64,000 nt of DNA from Coriobacteriia bacterium (GCA_015655215.1 JAATFL010000012.1:1-64000), one strand, 5' to 3'. Shown: positions 12,623 through 22,745, numbered from the stretch's first letter. Notes: a model not told the origin generated them from the letters alone. Translations and numbers: made by a program.

Positions 12623-13660
12623 GTGGTCGCCACCCCCTCGCCTTCCGCGCCCGGACGGGCGGAAACGGCTAGAGACGTTCGCGATGCCGCCCTCCTACCC
12701 GTCGCATGCGAGCTTTGCCCGCGGCGCTGCCATGCCAACCGCGCGGCCGGCCAGGCAGGATGGTGCGGGGCCGATGACACGCTGCGCGTCGCTCGCGCGG
12801 CGCTGCACATGTGGGAGGAGCCGCCCATCTCGGGCGTCTCGGGCTCGGGCACGGTGTTCTTCTCCGAATGCACGATGCGATGCGTCTACTGCCAGAACGC
12901 CGAGATAGCCCGCGGCGAGGTGGGGCGGACCGTCAGCGTTGGACGGCTTGCGCAGATCTTCTGCGAGCAGCAGCGACGCGGCGCCAACAACCTCAACCTC
13001 GTGACGCCCACGCACTACCTGCCGCAGATACGGGCCGCGCTGCATCAGGCGAGGACCGCCGGATGCACGCTGCCGGTGGTGTACAACACGAGCGGGTACG
13101 AGACGGTCGAGGCAATACGCGGCCTGGTCGACCTCGTGGACGTGTACCTCACCGACTTCAAGTACGTCTCCTCCGAGCTCTCGGGGCGTTACTCCTCGGC
13201 TCCCGATTACCGCGACGTCGCGATCGCGGCGCTTGACGAGATGGTCGAGCAGGCGGGCGGGTACGTACTCGGTGGCCTGGACGCAGGGTCGATCGCCCAT
13301 CCGCTACCTGCCCACGAGGACCCCGTCCCACTCCTCACCCGGGGAGTCATCGTGCGGCATCTCATGCTGCCAGGCCAACTCGAGGATTCCAAGGAGGTGG
13401 TGCGTCTGCTCCATGGGCGCTTCGGCGACGCGATCTGCCTGTCGCTCATGAACCAATACACGCCATTGCCCTTTGTCGCCACTTGGCCAGAACTCGATCG
13501 GCCCGTCTCCGACGAAGAGTACGACGAGTTGATCGACTACGCGCTCGACCTGGGAGTCTCGAACTCGTTCATGCAGGAAGGCGTTACCGTGGGAGAGAGC
13601 TTCGTCCCCGACTTCGACTGCGAGGGCGTCGACCCCGACGGCGATGGCTCCGTGGGTTGA
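12623..13660 (+). CDS. Radical SAM protein, PflX-like (COG1313 type)
   Basis: CELCPRRCHANRAAGQAGWCG...GTVFFSECTMRCVYCQNAEIARG; GTG start 2 nt after gatB stop; ORF track start at 11921 lies inside gatB. Confidence 0.82.
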   Translation: MVATPSPSAPGRAETARDVRDAALLPVACELCPRRCHANRAAGQAGWCGADDTLRVARAALHMWEEPPISGVSGSGTVFFSECTMRCVYCQNAEIARGEVGRTVSVGRLAQIFCEQQRRGANNLNLVTPTHYLPQIRAALHQARTAGCTLPVVYNTSGYETVEAIRGLVDLVDVYLTDFKYVSSELSGRYSSAPDYRDVAIAALDEMVEQAGGYVLGGLDAGSIAHPLPAHEDPVPLLTRGVIVRHLMLPGQLEDSKEVVRLLHGRFGDAICLSLMNQYTPLPFVATWPELDRPVSDEEYDELIDYALDLGVSNSFMQEGVTVGESFVPDFDCEGVDPDGDGSVG

Positions 13661-13860
13661 CATGTCGGGGGCACGTCGACGGCGTCGGGCTATCGACGTG
13701 GCGAGCTTCAGGCGCAGCGCCTGCGGGTGTATGATGATGCAGGGCTGTTCGTCGTACATCTCATGTTCTCCTGTCGTCGTGCTGCGACGTCCGTCCTTCG
13801 ATGCGTTACCATGGGAGTTGACCGGTAACGATATCCAGATGCATAAAAAGGGAGGTTGTT

Positions 13861-14319
13861 ATGACGATCATCGATATTCATGACGAAAACGAGGCTACTC
13901 ACTCAGAGAAGGGCGAGCCTGCGGCCTCCAAGGTCACCCACCCGTTCGAGACGACCCCTGCGTTCGTAGCCGAACTCGGGGCGACGATGATGCCGGAAGC
14001 CCAACCGGACGTCGATGTCGAGCAGCGTGCGGATGACGTCGAGGACGGGCAGGCTACCGACGACGTCGATGTCGAGTTCATCGGCGCGGAGGATTTCGTG
14101 GACGTCTACGATTACGATGAACCTCGCTACGAGGTCGCCGCCGCACTCATCGTCTCGCAGGACGAGCAGGGAATGACGAAGAAGCAGTTCGCCGAGGAGC
14201 TCGGCCTCAAGAAGAGTCAGCTCAAGAGACTCCAGTGTGCCGAGGCCGACATCACCCTCGGCGAACTGCAGCGTATCGGCGCGCTTCTCGGCAAGGAGCT
14301 TCATATCGAGTTTCGATGA
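13861..14319 (+). CDS. Protein with acidic N-terminus and C-terminal XRE-type HTH
   Basis: QGMTKKQFAEELGLKKSQLKRLQCAEADITLGELQRIGALLGKEL is HTH-like; SD GGGAGG upstream. Confidence 0.7.
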   Translation: MTIIDIHDENEATHSEKGEPAASKVTHPFETTPAFVAELGATMMPEAQPDVDVEQRADDVEDGQATDDVDVEFIGAEDFVDVYDYDEPRYEVAAALIVSQDEQGMTKKQFAEELGLKKSQLKRLQCAEADITLGELQRIGALLGKELHIEFR

Positions 14320-14518
14320 TCCGGGCATCCCGTGTCCATCATCGTCTTTCTGCAGAGGTCCTCGACGGGTTCGGGAGCTGTCGTCGCATGACCGCGGGGA
14401 GACGTGCCTCCACCCCTTCACTTTGATTCCACAGTGACGAAGCCGCAGGAGTGGTATCATTCAGGGCTTAGAGTTACAAGCGGCATCATGAGGAGCCAGT
14501 CGACATGGCTGTGAGGAT

Positions 14519-15913
14519 GTGCTGTTTACCTGCGATGCCAAGGGCAAGGAGAACCCATTGAGTTTCATTTCCGCCTATAACCTTGCGATATTTCTCATCT
14601 TCATGCTCTGCTACACCTATCAGGTATACTACGTGTATGTCGCACTGCGCTATAAGCCCCAGCAGTACGTCGCCCATGACCAGCACCGCTTCGCCGCCAT
14701 CTCCTGCGGTCGCAACGAGGCTGCGGTCATCGGTCAACTGGTGAAGAGCCTCAAGTGTCAGGACTACCCCTCGGAGTTGCTCGACGTGTTCGTCGTGGCC
14801 GACAACTGCACCGATAACACCGCGGTCATCGCCGAGCAGGCCGGTGCGATCGTCTTCCGACGCAACAACAAGGTCGAGGTGGGCAAGTCCTATGCCCTCG
14901 ACTACGCATTCAAGCGCATCATGGACGAGTATGCCGACAAGGGTTACGAGGGGTTCTTCGTCTTCGACTCCGACAACCTCGCCGACTCCCACTTCGTCTC
15001 CGCCATGAATGCGGCATACGACAACGGCGAGCAGATTCTCACGAGCTATCGCAACACGAAGAACTTTGGCTCCAGCTGGATATCCTCCAGCTACTCGCTC
15101 TGGTTCCTTCGCGAGAGCCGGTACATCAGCGGAGCCCGTTCGGCGCTCGACACGAGTTGCCTCATCGGAGGCACGGGTTTCATGGTGTCGGCGCGTATCA
15201 TCGAGGAGAACGGCGGCTGGCCCTATCACACCCTCACCGAGGACATCGAGTTCTCGTCCAGTTCCGTCGTCAAGGGATACAAGATCGGGTTCTGCAACGA
15301 TGCCGTTTTCTACGATGAGCAGCCCACGACCCTCTCCGCTTCGTGGACACAGCGCTTGAGGTGGGCCAAAGGCTTCTATCAGGTGGCGCTGCGCTATTGC
15401 TCCGCTCTGCTCAAGGGGGTCTTGGGCGGTGTCAAGACCACGCAGGTTTCCGAGGGGGAAGGCGACGGCATCCGTCTTTCCACCGAGAGACGTCGTCGTT
15501 TCGCCTGCTATGACGTCTTCATGACCGTTGCACCCTCCATACTGCTCACTCTCGCCACGCTGGTGGTCAACACGGGCTATCTCGTCGTCGGAGCCCTCGG
15601 CGGCATGTCCGTCGGCCCGGTTGAGACGCACACTGCGGTCGAGGCCCTGCTGATGTGCGGGGTCACGAGCTATCTTTCCCTCTTCGGCATGGCGGCCCTT
15701 GCGGCTTATACCGAGCACGAGCGCGTCGACGCCACGCCCAGGCAGCTCTTGCGCGCGACGCTGCTGTTCCCGTTCTTCATGCTCACGTACGTTCCCATCT
15801 CGGTCCAGGCGCTGTTCACCACCCCGCAGTGGAAGCCGGTCAAGCATGTCATCGTCGCATCGATCGATGAGTTCGCGGCGCTGCCTGCCGCCGAGAAGGT
15901 CGTGACCAAGTAG
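14519..15913 (+). CDS. Membrane-associated glycosyltransferase family 2
   Basis: N-terminal TM, SCGRNEAAVIGQLVKSLKCQDYP, DSDN, TEDIEF, QRLRWAKG, C-terminal TM helices. Confidence 0.86.
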   Translation: MLFTCDAKGKENPLSFISAYNLAIFLIFMLCYTYQVYYVYVALRYKPQQYVAHDQHRFAAISCGRNEAAVIGQLVKSLKCQDYPSELLDVFVVADNCTDNTAVIAEQAGAIVFRRNNKVEVGKSYALDYAFKRIMDEYADKGYEGFFVFDSDNLADSHFVSAMNAAYDNGEQILTSYRNTKNFGSSWISSSYSLWFLRESRYISGARSALDTSCLIGGTGFMVSARIIEENGGWPYHTLTEDIEFSSSSVVKGYKIGFCNDAVFYDEQPTTLSASWTQRLRWAKGFYQVALRYCSALLKGVLGGVKTTQVSEGEGDGIRLSTERRRRFACYDVFMTVAPSILLTLATLVVNTGYLVVGALGGMSVGPVETHTAVEALLMCGVTSYLSLFGMAALAAYTEHERVDATPRQLLRATLLFPFFMLTYVPISVQALFTTPQWKPVKHVIVASIDEFAALPAAEKVVTK

Positions 15914-16010
15914 CACGCCATCGCCATGGCGATCGATGCCGGATGCATGCAGGATGATGCGCCTGCGTCCCCTTTAGATACGGGATGGATGATATCTGCC
16001 CACGGCGGGA

Positions 16011-16910
16011 TTACGCCTTGAGGTCTCCCGGGTCTTGCGTGGCTGCTCGAAGGCCCAGGATTGCGACGGTCTCGTCGACCGAGGACGCACGCATGGCACC
16101 TCGGTCCAGAAGTCCCTGCGCCCAACTGACCTCACCGCAGACGCGTTCCAAGAGGATGACCTTGCGTCCCATCGCGAGGCCGGCCTCCGCCTGAACGCGG
16201 GTGCCGCTTTGCTCGTGGGCCTCGATGATGACGGTCGTATCGGCGAGGGCGGCCATGGTCACGTTGCGCTCGCGAAGGAAGGTCCGGTGCACGTCACCTT
16301 GCGCACCGTCGAAGCCGAGGAGTGGAACTTGCGTGATGAGGAGATGCTGGTTGCCAACCTCGTCTTGGAGTTCGCGGTTCTCCTTGGGACGGTATCGGTC
16401 GATCGGCGTGCCGAGAACCCCGATCACCCCCCCACGGCCTTTGAGGACGCCGTTCAAGGCGGCGGTGTCGATTCCGGCCGCCATCCCCATGACCAGGCAC
16501 GTGCGGGCATGCGCAAGGACCGCGCCCAGCGAGCGGGCGTCGGCGCATCCGACGGCGCTCGCATCGTGTGAACCCACGAGCGAGACGGCAGGTAGATCGA
16601 AGGCCTCGAGGTTGCCTCGGTAGTAGGTGAAGGGAAGGGCGTCGGGGGCCTGGAGCAGACGAGGGGGGAAGCCCGGTGCCCCGGCCCAGCAGGTGAGAAA
16701 GGTGCCGAGACGCCGGGCGACGAGAGGTCGGATACGACCGAGCACAGCCTTGTCTTCGATGACGTCGTCAAGTGCGCATGCGGGCGTACGTCCGGCAAGC
16801 AGCGCCGACAACCGCGAACGCGTCATGTCGGGGAGCGTGGCGAGCATCTCGAAGGCGACGAGTTCATCAAAGGGCGTATGTGACGTTGACGGCTGCGGTG
16901 GGATGGTCAT
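16011..16910 (-). CDS. DprA/SMF-like Rossmann protein
   Basis: VSLVGSHDASAVG...VMGMAAGIDTAALNG...TFLRERNVTMAALADTTVIIEAHEQSGT resembles DprA/Smf; shorter than typical DprA. Confidence 0.68.
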   Translation of the reverse strand: MTIPPQPSTSHTPFDELVAFEMLATLPDMTRSRLSALLAGRTPACALDDVIEDKAVLGRIRPLVARRLGTFLTCWAGAPGFPPRLLQAPDALPFTYYRGNLEAFDLPAVSLVGSHDASAVGCADARSLGAVLAHARTCLVMGMAAGIDTAALNGVLKGRGGVIGVLGTPIDRYRPKENRELQDEVGNQHLLITQVPLLGFDGAQGDVHRTFLRERNVTMAALADTTVIIEAHEQSGTRVQAEAGLAMGRKVILLERVCGEVSWAQGLLDRGAMRASSVDETVAILGLRAATQDPGDLKA

Positions 16911-17007
16911 CGATGCCCCTCTCGGGGATGGTCGTAGGCGGATGCATATGGTCGTGCTCGCGCAAGGCCGCCCATCACGTGGACTCTGTCAGACGGGCGC
17001 GGAAAAC

Positions 17008-18783
17008 CTACTCGCACGTGTCTTTCCGGACCACCATGCGGTCGCGCGCGATGAGGGCGGCACCCAATGCCCCGCACACCTGCGGGTCGGAGGGTACCTG
17101 TACGGTGGAGCCGAGCCTGGCTGAGAGTGCGGCGACCACTCCGGCGTTCTGGGCGACGCCACCGGTTATGAGGTAGACGGGCTCCTCACCCACGCGGGAC
17201 ACGAGCGCCGCCGTCTTCACGGCGACGGACTTGTCGATCCCATGAACGATATCGGATGTGCGCTTGTTCTGCGCGATGAGGGAGACGACCTCGCTTTCGG
17301 CAAAGACGGTGCACATCGTGGAGAGCGCGATGTCCTCCTCCCATGTGGTGCCCATCCGTGCAAGCTCGTCCACGGATAGCTCGAGCGTGCGTGCCATGGC
17401 CTCGAGGAATCGTCCCGTTCCGGCTGCGCACTTGTCGTTCATCGCGAATCCTCGCACGCTCCCATCGGGTCCCAGTCGAATGGCCTTGCTGTCCTGTCCG
17501 CCGATGTCGATGACCGTGCGGCATGCGGGTGCCACCTCATGCGCACCGCGTGCGTGACAGGTGATCTCGGTCACCTCCGCATCGCCGATGCCGATTCCGT
17601 CGCGCCCGTATCCGGTCGCGATGGTGTAGGCGAGATCATGCGGTGCGAGCGCGGCTTGCGCGAGGGCGTCATCGAGTGCGGATCGCGCGCTTTCAAGGGC
17701 ATGGGCGCCGGTCGAGCGCACGACATGCGCGACGACGTCGCCCGTTTCGTCGACGATCACCACGTCGGTCGAAGTCGAGCCGCTGTCGATTCCCGCAAAG
17801 TGATGGGCGTGGGGTACAGGGTCCCCGGACGAGGATCCCGGGGCTTCGGACGGGCGGGGCGCAGAAGAGCTTGGTCCAAACATGGTGAGGTTCCCTTCGG
17901 CATGGGTCAGGTCGAGACTTTCGATCAGTGCATCCACGCGGGTGGCAAGCTGTCCCGAGCCCTGGTCGTTCCAATCGGTCTCCAGACGGGTGATGGGCAC
18001 GATGAGCTGCGAGGCAAGCTGGGTGAAGTCGTACGAGTAGAAGTCGCAGAACTTGAGCCCGTGATAGATGACGCCGGCAAGATGCGGGTCGAGCGCGAGC
18101 GTGCGTCGGTCGTCGGGCACGCTCATGCGCATGCAGCCGGGTTGGGCGAGAAGTGCGCCGGCATACCAGGAGAGGAACGCATCGACGTCGGTGCGTTCCT
18201 CGGGTGGCACGGGTCCCACTCCTTCGCAGCCCACGCACGTGAGGTCACGTACCGGAAGCGGGCTTCTGTCGCAGATGCGACGATAGAGGTCTCCCTCCAT
18301 CCGCGCTCCCACGATGGCGAGGTACGGACCGGTGGGTTGTGCTGGCGCGACTCCGACGCTTGCGACGGCGGCCCCGAGGTCGAAGGTACGTCCGGTCCTT
18401 TGGGAGTAATCCTCGAACACGTGCTTGATCTGCATCGTATAGCGCTCGACGGCGCACGCCGAGTCGCAGTGGGGGAGGTCGAGGATACGGAGGTAGGAGA
18501 GCTCCCCGTAACCGTCGATCGCATCGGCGGTGCGTCGCATCGAGTCACAGCAGGAAGTGAGCAGCAATTCGTCGACGTCGTGGCGCTGGGTGCTGCAGAT
18601 GATCGCCTTGCAGTAACTGCAAAGGTTGGGATGTGTCAGCGCTTCGCCGCGCGTGGGGTCGCCGATGTGGGGAGAGAGCCTCGTGGACTCTACGCCGAAG
18701 CCTGCCAGCACGGCGATGGGGGTGTACTTGCACACGTAGCCGCAGCCAGAGGTCACGGATCCTTCATCGGCATGTTCACGCAT
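17008..18783 (-). CDS. Fusion of 2-hydroxyacyl-CoA dehydratase-like domain and acyl-CoA dehydratase activase (ASKHA ATPase)
   Basis: C-terminal FAGIDSGSTSTDVVIVDE...IDIGGQDSKAIRL...NDKCAAGTGRFLEAMA...ITGGVAQNAGVV is HgdC-type; N-terminal Cys-rich SGCGYVCKYTP..CSYCKAIICS..CCDSMRR HgdB-like. Confidence 0.85.
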   Translation of the reverse strand: MREHADEGSVTSGCGYVCKYTPIAVLAGFGVESTRLSPHIGDPTRGEALTHPNLCSYCKAIICSTQRHDVDELLLTSCCDSMRRTADAIDGYGELSYLRILDLPHCDSACAVERYTMQIKHVFEDYSQRTGRTFDLGAAVASVGVAPAQPTGPYLAIVGARMEGDLYRRICDRSPLPVRDLTCVGCEGVGPVPPEERTDVDAFLSWYAGALLAQPGCMRMSVPDDRRTLALDPHLAGVIYHGLKFCDFYSYDFTQLASQLIVPITRLETDWNDQGSGQLATRVDALIESLDLTHAEGNLTMFGPSSSAPRPSEAPGSSSGDPVPHAHHFAGIDSGSTSTDVVIVDETGDVVAHVVRSTGAHALESARSALDDALAQAALAPHDLAYTIATGYGRDGIGIGDAEVTEITCHARGAHEVAPACRTVIDIGGQDSKAIRLGPDGSVRGFAMNDKCAAGTGRFLEAMARTLELSVDELARMGTTWEEDIALSTMCTVFAESEVVSLIAQNKRTSDIVHGIDKSVAVKTAALVSRVGEEPVYLITGGVAQNAGVVAALSARLGSTVQVPSDPQVCGALGAALIARDRMVVRKDTCE

Positions 18784-20191
18784 CTCGTTCCCTCCGGCTT
18801 CCCTGCTTGGCTCTTGAGGAGCCATCGTGTGCGTCGATGAGCTCGGCAAACGCCTCCAAGCGTGTGCGTACCTGCCCATCGGAGGTGTTGCCGGGATCGC
18901 AGCCATCGCCGTCGAGCGCAAGGAGGGGGATATCGGCTTCGGCGGCGAGGTCGGTGATGATGCGTGTAAGACCCGAGGTATTCCGACATCCCCAGTGACA
19001 GAAATAGACGATGCCGTCGGCATGGAGACGCTTCGCCTGGTCGATGAGCATGGTGCAGCGTCGGTCGCCTGCCCCGTTCCAGCAGTTGTCAACAAGCCGG
19101 TGTGCCATCGACTCGTATGGGTGATGCGGGTCCATCGCAGACAGGCTGTCGAACGTCGTGTCGGTGCAGAGCAGCTGGTTGGCTCGTGGTGCGCCGACCG
19201 TGAGGTCGATCTCGGTTCCGGATCCCCATCCCTCGGAGAACCACGCGCGCACTGGCTGCTGGTAGTACGGTATGACGTGCGCCCAGAGGATGCGTCGGGG
19301 AGGTACGTGCTCGGGATTCGTGGCGACGAGGAGGCGCCCGTCATCGTCGATGTCGAGGGAGGGGGAGGCGAGTGCATCGGCGGCGAGCTGCTCGCAGAAC
19401 GCCTCGGCCTCAGGGGATCCGAGCAGTACGTGCAGCATGAGCACGGTGTACATCTCGCTCGTGGGGTCGTTGCGCATCGTACGGCGTGACAGCAGCTCAA
19501 GGTAGCGCTGATACGCGCGAATAGTCTTACGGCTTCTCTCGACCGAGGTGCGCAGCGCTTCCTCGTCGAGCTTCTCCCCCATCACCTCCTCGATGAAGGC
19601 GGTCAGGTCGTGCAACTGGTGGGCCACGTATCCTATCGCATCATCGGCGGTGGGATCGCTGGGCACGTCGATGGTGAAGTGCGGCACGTCGTAGTGCTCC
19701 GCGAGCAGACGAAACGTTAGTTCGTTGGCATCGCACAGCATGGTGGTGTTGGCGATGAAGCGCGGGCGTGGCAGCGTATCGGAGAGTGCCATGCCTGTGA
19801 GGATGCGGTGGTACGAGCAGAGCGTCTCCGGCGCACCGGCCCTCGCCGCCACCTCGAGAAAGGGCCGCTGCGCCTTGGAGCCGGTCATGTAGCATGACAA
19901 CCCCTCGGCTACCTGCGGTGAGATACCCATGGCATGCAGGGGCTCGCAGGGGAGAAAGACGTTCACCACGGCGGCTCGTCTTGGGTGGGCGAGGGGGTTG
20001 CGCACCGAGTCCATGGCCGTCACGGCTTCCTGGGCTCGTGCGGGTAGCAGACGCTTGGACGGCAGGTGTTGCTGTGCCTGCCGCATCGCATCGAAGCCCA
20101 CGCGAAGTACCTGACGTGCGCGTTCGGGTTTTCCATCAACGACAAGTCCGCCCACGAGGGCGCCGAACCGTTCGACGACGCCACGGCTCAT
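18776..20191 (-). CDS. 2-hydroxyacyl-CoA dehydratase (HgdB-family) subunit
   Basis: VNVFLPCEPLHAMGISPQVAEGLSCY...TTMLCDANE...WNGAGDRRCTMLIDQAKRLHADGIVYFCHWGCRNTSG; overlaps the activase-fusion gene by 8 nt. Confidence 0.83.
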   Translation of the reverse strand: MSRGVVERFGALVGGLVVDGKPERARQVLRVGFDAMRQAQQHLPSKRLLPARAQEAVTAMDSVRNPLAHPRRAAVVNVFLPCEPLHAMGISPQVAEGLSCYMTGSKAQRPFLEVAARAGAPETLCSYHRILTGMALSDTLPRPRFIANTTMLCDANELTFRLLAEHYDVPHFTIDVPSDPTADDAIGYVAHQLHDLTAFIEEVMGEKLDEEALRTSVERSRKTIRAYQRYLELLSRRTMRNDPTSEMYTVLMLHVLLGSPEAEAFCEQLAADALASPSLDIDDDGRLLVATNPEHVPPRRILWAHVIPYYQQPVRAWFSEGWGSGTEIDLTVGAPRANQLLCTDTTFDSLSAMDPHHPYESMAHRLVDNCWNGAGDRRCTMLIDQAKRLHADGIVYFCHWGCRNTSGLTRIITDLAAEADIPLLALDGDGCDPGNTSDGQVRTRLEAFAELIDAHDGSSRAKQGSRRERDA

Positions 20192-21081
20192 ACGTGCTCC
20201 TCGGGCGTGGGGTTCTCGGCTGCAGTCGCCATCGAGGTTTCCGTTCCGGTCATGTCGTGACGGGCGATGAGCCTGTCCATCGCATCCGGCTCGAGGAGGA
20301 TGGTCCCCTCGTACAGGCAGTTCTCCACCTGCGTGCCACGCTGCCCCTCGGGAAGACGGGTCGCGGTGGGGTGATGCCCCAGCACCATGGCCTCGGCCTC
20401 GATGGACGCGAGGCACAGCCCGCAGTCGATCTGCTGCAGATGGTTCATCACGCCCCTGGCGAGAAGGGGTGGCTTCTTGCGCCAGATGCTCACAAGGCCA
20501 TCCTCGGGTGCGATCCGCCAGGGCTGCTTGTTCATGGCCGATGGCGCGACGCGCCCGGCGTTGACGAGTGCGATGGCCTTCTGCGTGTCGGTGAGTTCGC
20601 CATCGGGCGCGACGAGGACGGCACCAAGCGGCAATCGGTCCGATTGGTTGGGCTCATCGTGCAGGATGATGTCGTCCCGTTGGTATCCAAAGGCAATGGT
20701 GATGGCATAGGGAAGGCCGAACGTCGAGGAGGACTTGGGGCGCATCGTGCCCAGAAAGCAGGTGCCCAGCCCCTGGGAGGCAAGGGTGAGCGCGATGCTT
20801 CCACCAAGACGACCCACATCCACGAGGGCATGGGGCGCATCCTGCGCGAGGAGGGCGAGGTAACACGGTGCTTGCACACGGTCCGGTTTCGCGTAGACCT
20901 CGGCCACGTCGTCTGCGGGAATCAGTTCGGCACCCACGTCCGCGCCGGAAACCCCTGGCTGGAATCGATCGACTGCCGCCGCGATGAGATCTCCGGTCTC
21001 ATCGGGAACGGCATGCTTGAGGTCGTAGTTGCGCACGCTGCGACGCCGGAAGACGACCTGCTCCATCGAATAGACTGTCAT
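20188..21081 (-). CDS. Nitroreductase-family protein
   Basis: VVFRRRSVRNYD...SIALTLASQGLGTCFLGT...NAGRVAPSAMNKQPWRI; ATGA overlap with downstream dehydratase gene. Confidence 0.8.
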   Translation of the reverse strand: MTVYSMEQVVFRRRSVRNYDLKHAVPDETGDLIAAAVDRFQPGVSGADVGAELIPADDVAEVYAKPDRVQAPCYLALLAQDAPHALVDVGRLGGSIALTLASQGLGTCFLGTMRPKSSSTFGLPYAITIAFGYQRDDIILHDEPNQSDRLPLGAVLVAPDGELTDTQKAIALVNAGRVAPSAMNKQPWRIAPEDGLVSIWRKKPPLLARGVMNHLQQIDCGLCLASIEAEAMVLGHHPTATRLPEGQRGTQVENCLYEGTILLEPDAMDRLIARHDMTGTETSMATAAENPTPEEHV

Positions 21082-21272
21082 GGTGTGTGCTCCTTTTGTG
21101 GCGGGGGCGTGGGCGACGCCCGCCCGTTCGCGTATCCCTACGATGTGGGAAAAACAATGGGTGTCAAGACGACAAGAGGTGCGGCTTTCGCTACACTGGA
21201 AGGACAAGCGGCGCACCTTCACCCAACTGATGCTCCGCATCGATGATAGCGCTTCTGATAAGGATGGTTCAC

Positions 21273-21752
21273 ATGGGTTCGACCAAATCCCCCTTCTCGC
21301 ACATAACCGTCGACTCTCTGGCCTCCGAGGATGTATCTCAGGAGGGTGGACCTGCGAAGGATGACGACGAGGTCATCGAGGTCGGGTACCCATCGGGATC
21401 CAACAAGTCCACCCCAAACGCACGCCTGGGTTCCAGGTCCTCGGTCGATGAGGGCGTGGAGGTTGACGCCGATGCCGCCACATCCGGGTCCTCCCGTATG
21501 ACAGCGCCCGTCGAAGACGTCCCCCTCCCCGACGCTTCGGCATCGGAGGTCCCCGTGTCCCCCGGTCCCACTTCAGATGACGACCTTCCCGATTACTCCG
21601 TGGATGACCTTGACGCGATGCCCCTGACGCAGAAGATCGTGATAGCCGTACTCGTCATCTGCCTCGTCTTCGCTGCGCTATACATCCTCGACTATTATGG
21701 AGTCGTGGACATCTGGCTGCTGCACAACCTCTCCCTGCCAACGAGCCTTTAG
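21273..21752 (+). CDS. Acidic protein with one C-terminal TM helix, unknown function
   Basis: Low-complexity acidic N-terminus, TM KIVIAVLVICLVFAALYIL; SD-like AAGGATGG before ATG. Confidence 0.55.
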   Translation: MGSTKSPFSHITVDSLASEDVSQEGGPAKDDDEVIEVGYPSGSNKSTPNARLGSRSSVDEGVEVDADAATSGSSRMTAPVEDVPLPDASASEVPVSPGPTSDDDLPDYSVDDLDAMPLTQKIVIAVLVICLVFAALYILDYYGVVDIWLLHNLSLPTSL

Positions 21753-21824
21753 GCATCATCTCAACAGAAGCCCGGCCCCAACCGCGTATCCCATCGGGGT
21801 CAAACGCCTTGCCGAAGGAGTGTC

Positions 21825-22628
21825 ATGGTCAACGTCGATCAACCCAGTTCCGAGCAGATAGCTCGCTCTCGAAAGCTCAAGCGCAAACTTGTCATCGCCA
21901 TCGTCCTGCTCGTCGTCGTCATCGGAGGGCTCATCGGTGGCGCCGTCTATCTCTACCGGACACGGGTTGCCGATGTCGCTGCCCAGGGTCAAAGCTCATC
22001 TTCCCTTGTCAACACGACCATTGCCGACGGCGAGTCCGGTTCGAGCAGCGCGACTCCGGAGAAGATCACGTCCATACCCGCCCTCTCCTCGCTTCTGGGA
22101 CTCACCGTCGACCAGGCGATCGCCAACCTGGGCTCATCTGCAACGGTGACATCGAGTGCCGTAGCCACGGACGAGGGCAATGCGGCGATCGTGTCGCTTG
22201 CCAAGGTGACCATCACGACCACCGACGACGATGCAACCTCGGAGCCGATACTCTATCTATACTGCAACGACCAGGGAAGCATCATCGAGACGTACTATTC
22301 GGTCGACTTATCGCAGCTTGGCACCAAGTTCGAGGATTACGGGGCCGTCATCGGCGATACGGGTACCCTCACCTCCTATCTGAAGGATGCCGGGCTGGAC
22401 ACCGGTTCCATCTCGTTGAATGCTCCGGATGACTCCTCGATCACGATGAAGTACACCAATTCATCGAGTGAGAAGCAACTCGTCGGCGAGGAGTACACGT
22501 ATTCGGGGGATATGAGCGGTACGGCGGTCACCCATTGGGAACTCACCGTCTCCTACGACTACACGCTTTCGAATGTGACCGGTACCGTGACCGACACGGT
22601 TCGCACGCTCACCATCCTGCTCAGATAG
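21825..22628 (+). CDS. Single-pass membrane-anchored extracytoplasmic protein, unknown function
   Basis: N-terminal TM KLVIAIVLLVVVIGGLIGGAVYLY followed by Ser/Thr-rich domain. Confidence 0.6.
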   Translation: MVNVDQPSSEQIARSRKLKRKLVIAIVLLVVVIGGLIGGAVYLYRTRVADVAAQGQSSSSLVNTTIADGESGSSSATPEKITSIPALSSLLGLTVDQAIANLGSSATVTSSAVATDEGNAAIVSLAKVTITTTDDDATSEPILYLYCNDQGSIIETYYSVDLSQLGTKFEDYGAVIGDTGTLTSYLKDAGLDTGSISLNAPDDSSITMKYTNSSSEKQLVGEEYTYSGDMSGTAVTHWELTVSYDYTLSNVTGTVTDTVRTLTILLR

Positions 22629-22696
22629 GCGAAGTCACCAAGGATGCCCTTGTCCGGGCACGTTGATGGCACGCTCACCCTCACGACGCGGCCGTA

Positions 22697-22745
22697 CAAC
22701 CTGAAGCGACATGCGAATGTGTCATAAGCGTGCCGCTTCAGGTTG
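22697..22745. terminator. Inverted repeat, 12-bp perfect stem (terminator or operator) upstream of macA-like gene
   Basis: CAACCTGAAGCG (22697-22708) / CGCTTCAGGTTG (22734-22745), 25-nt spacer. Confidence 0.5.

Noticed and set aside
11921-13660. ORF-track start at 11921 for the PflX-like protein
   Set aside because: The first 230 codons overlap gatB out of frame; the GTG at 12623 just after the gatB stop is far more likely.
17539-21246. Plus-strand ORFs of 433, 220 and 450 aa opposite the dehydratase/activase operon
   Set aside because: Antisense to clear minus-strand genes with overlaps and SD sites; no protein-like motifs.
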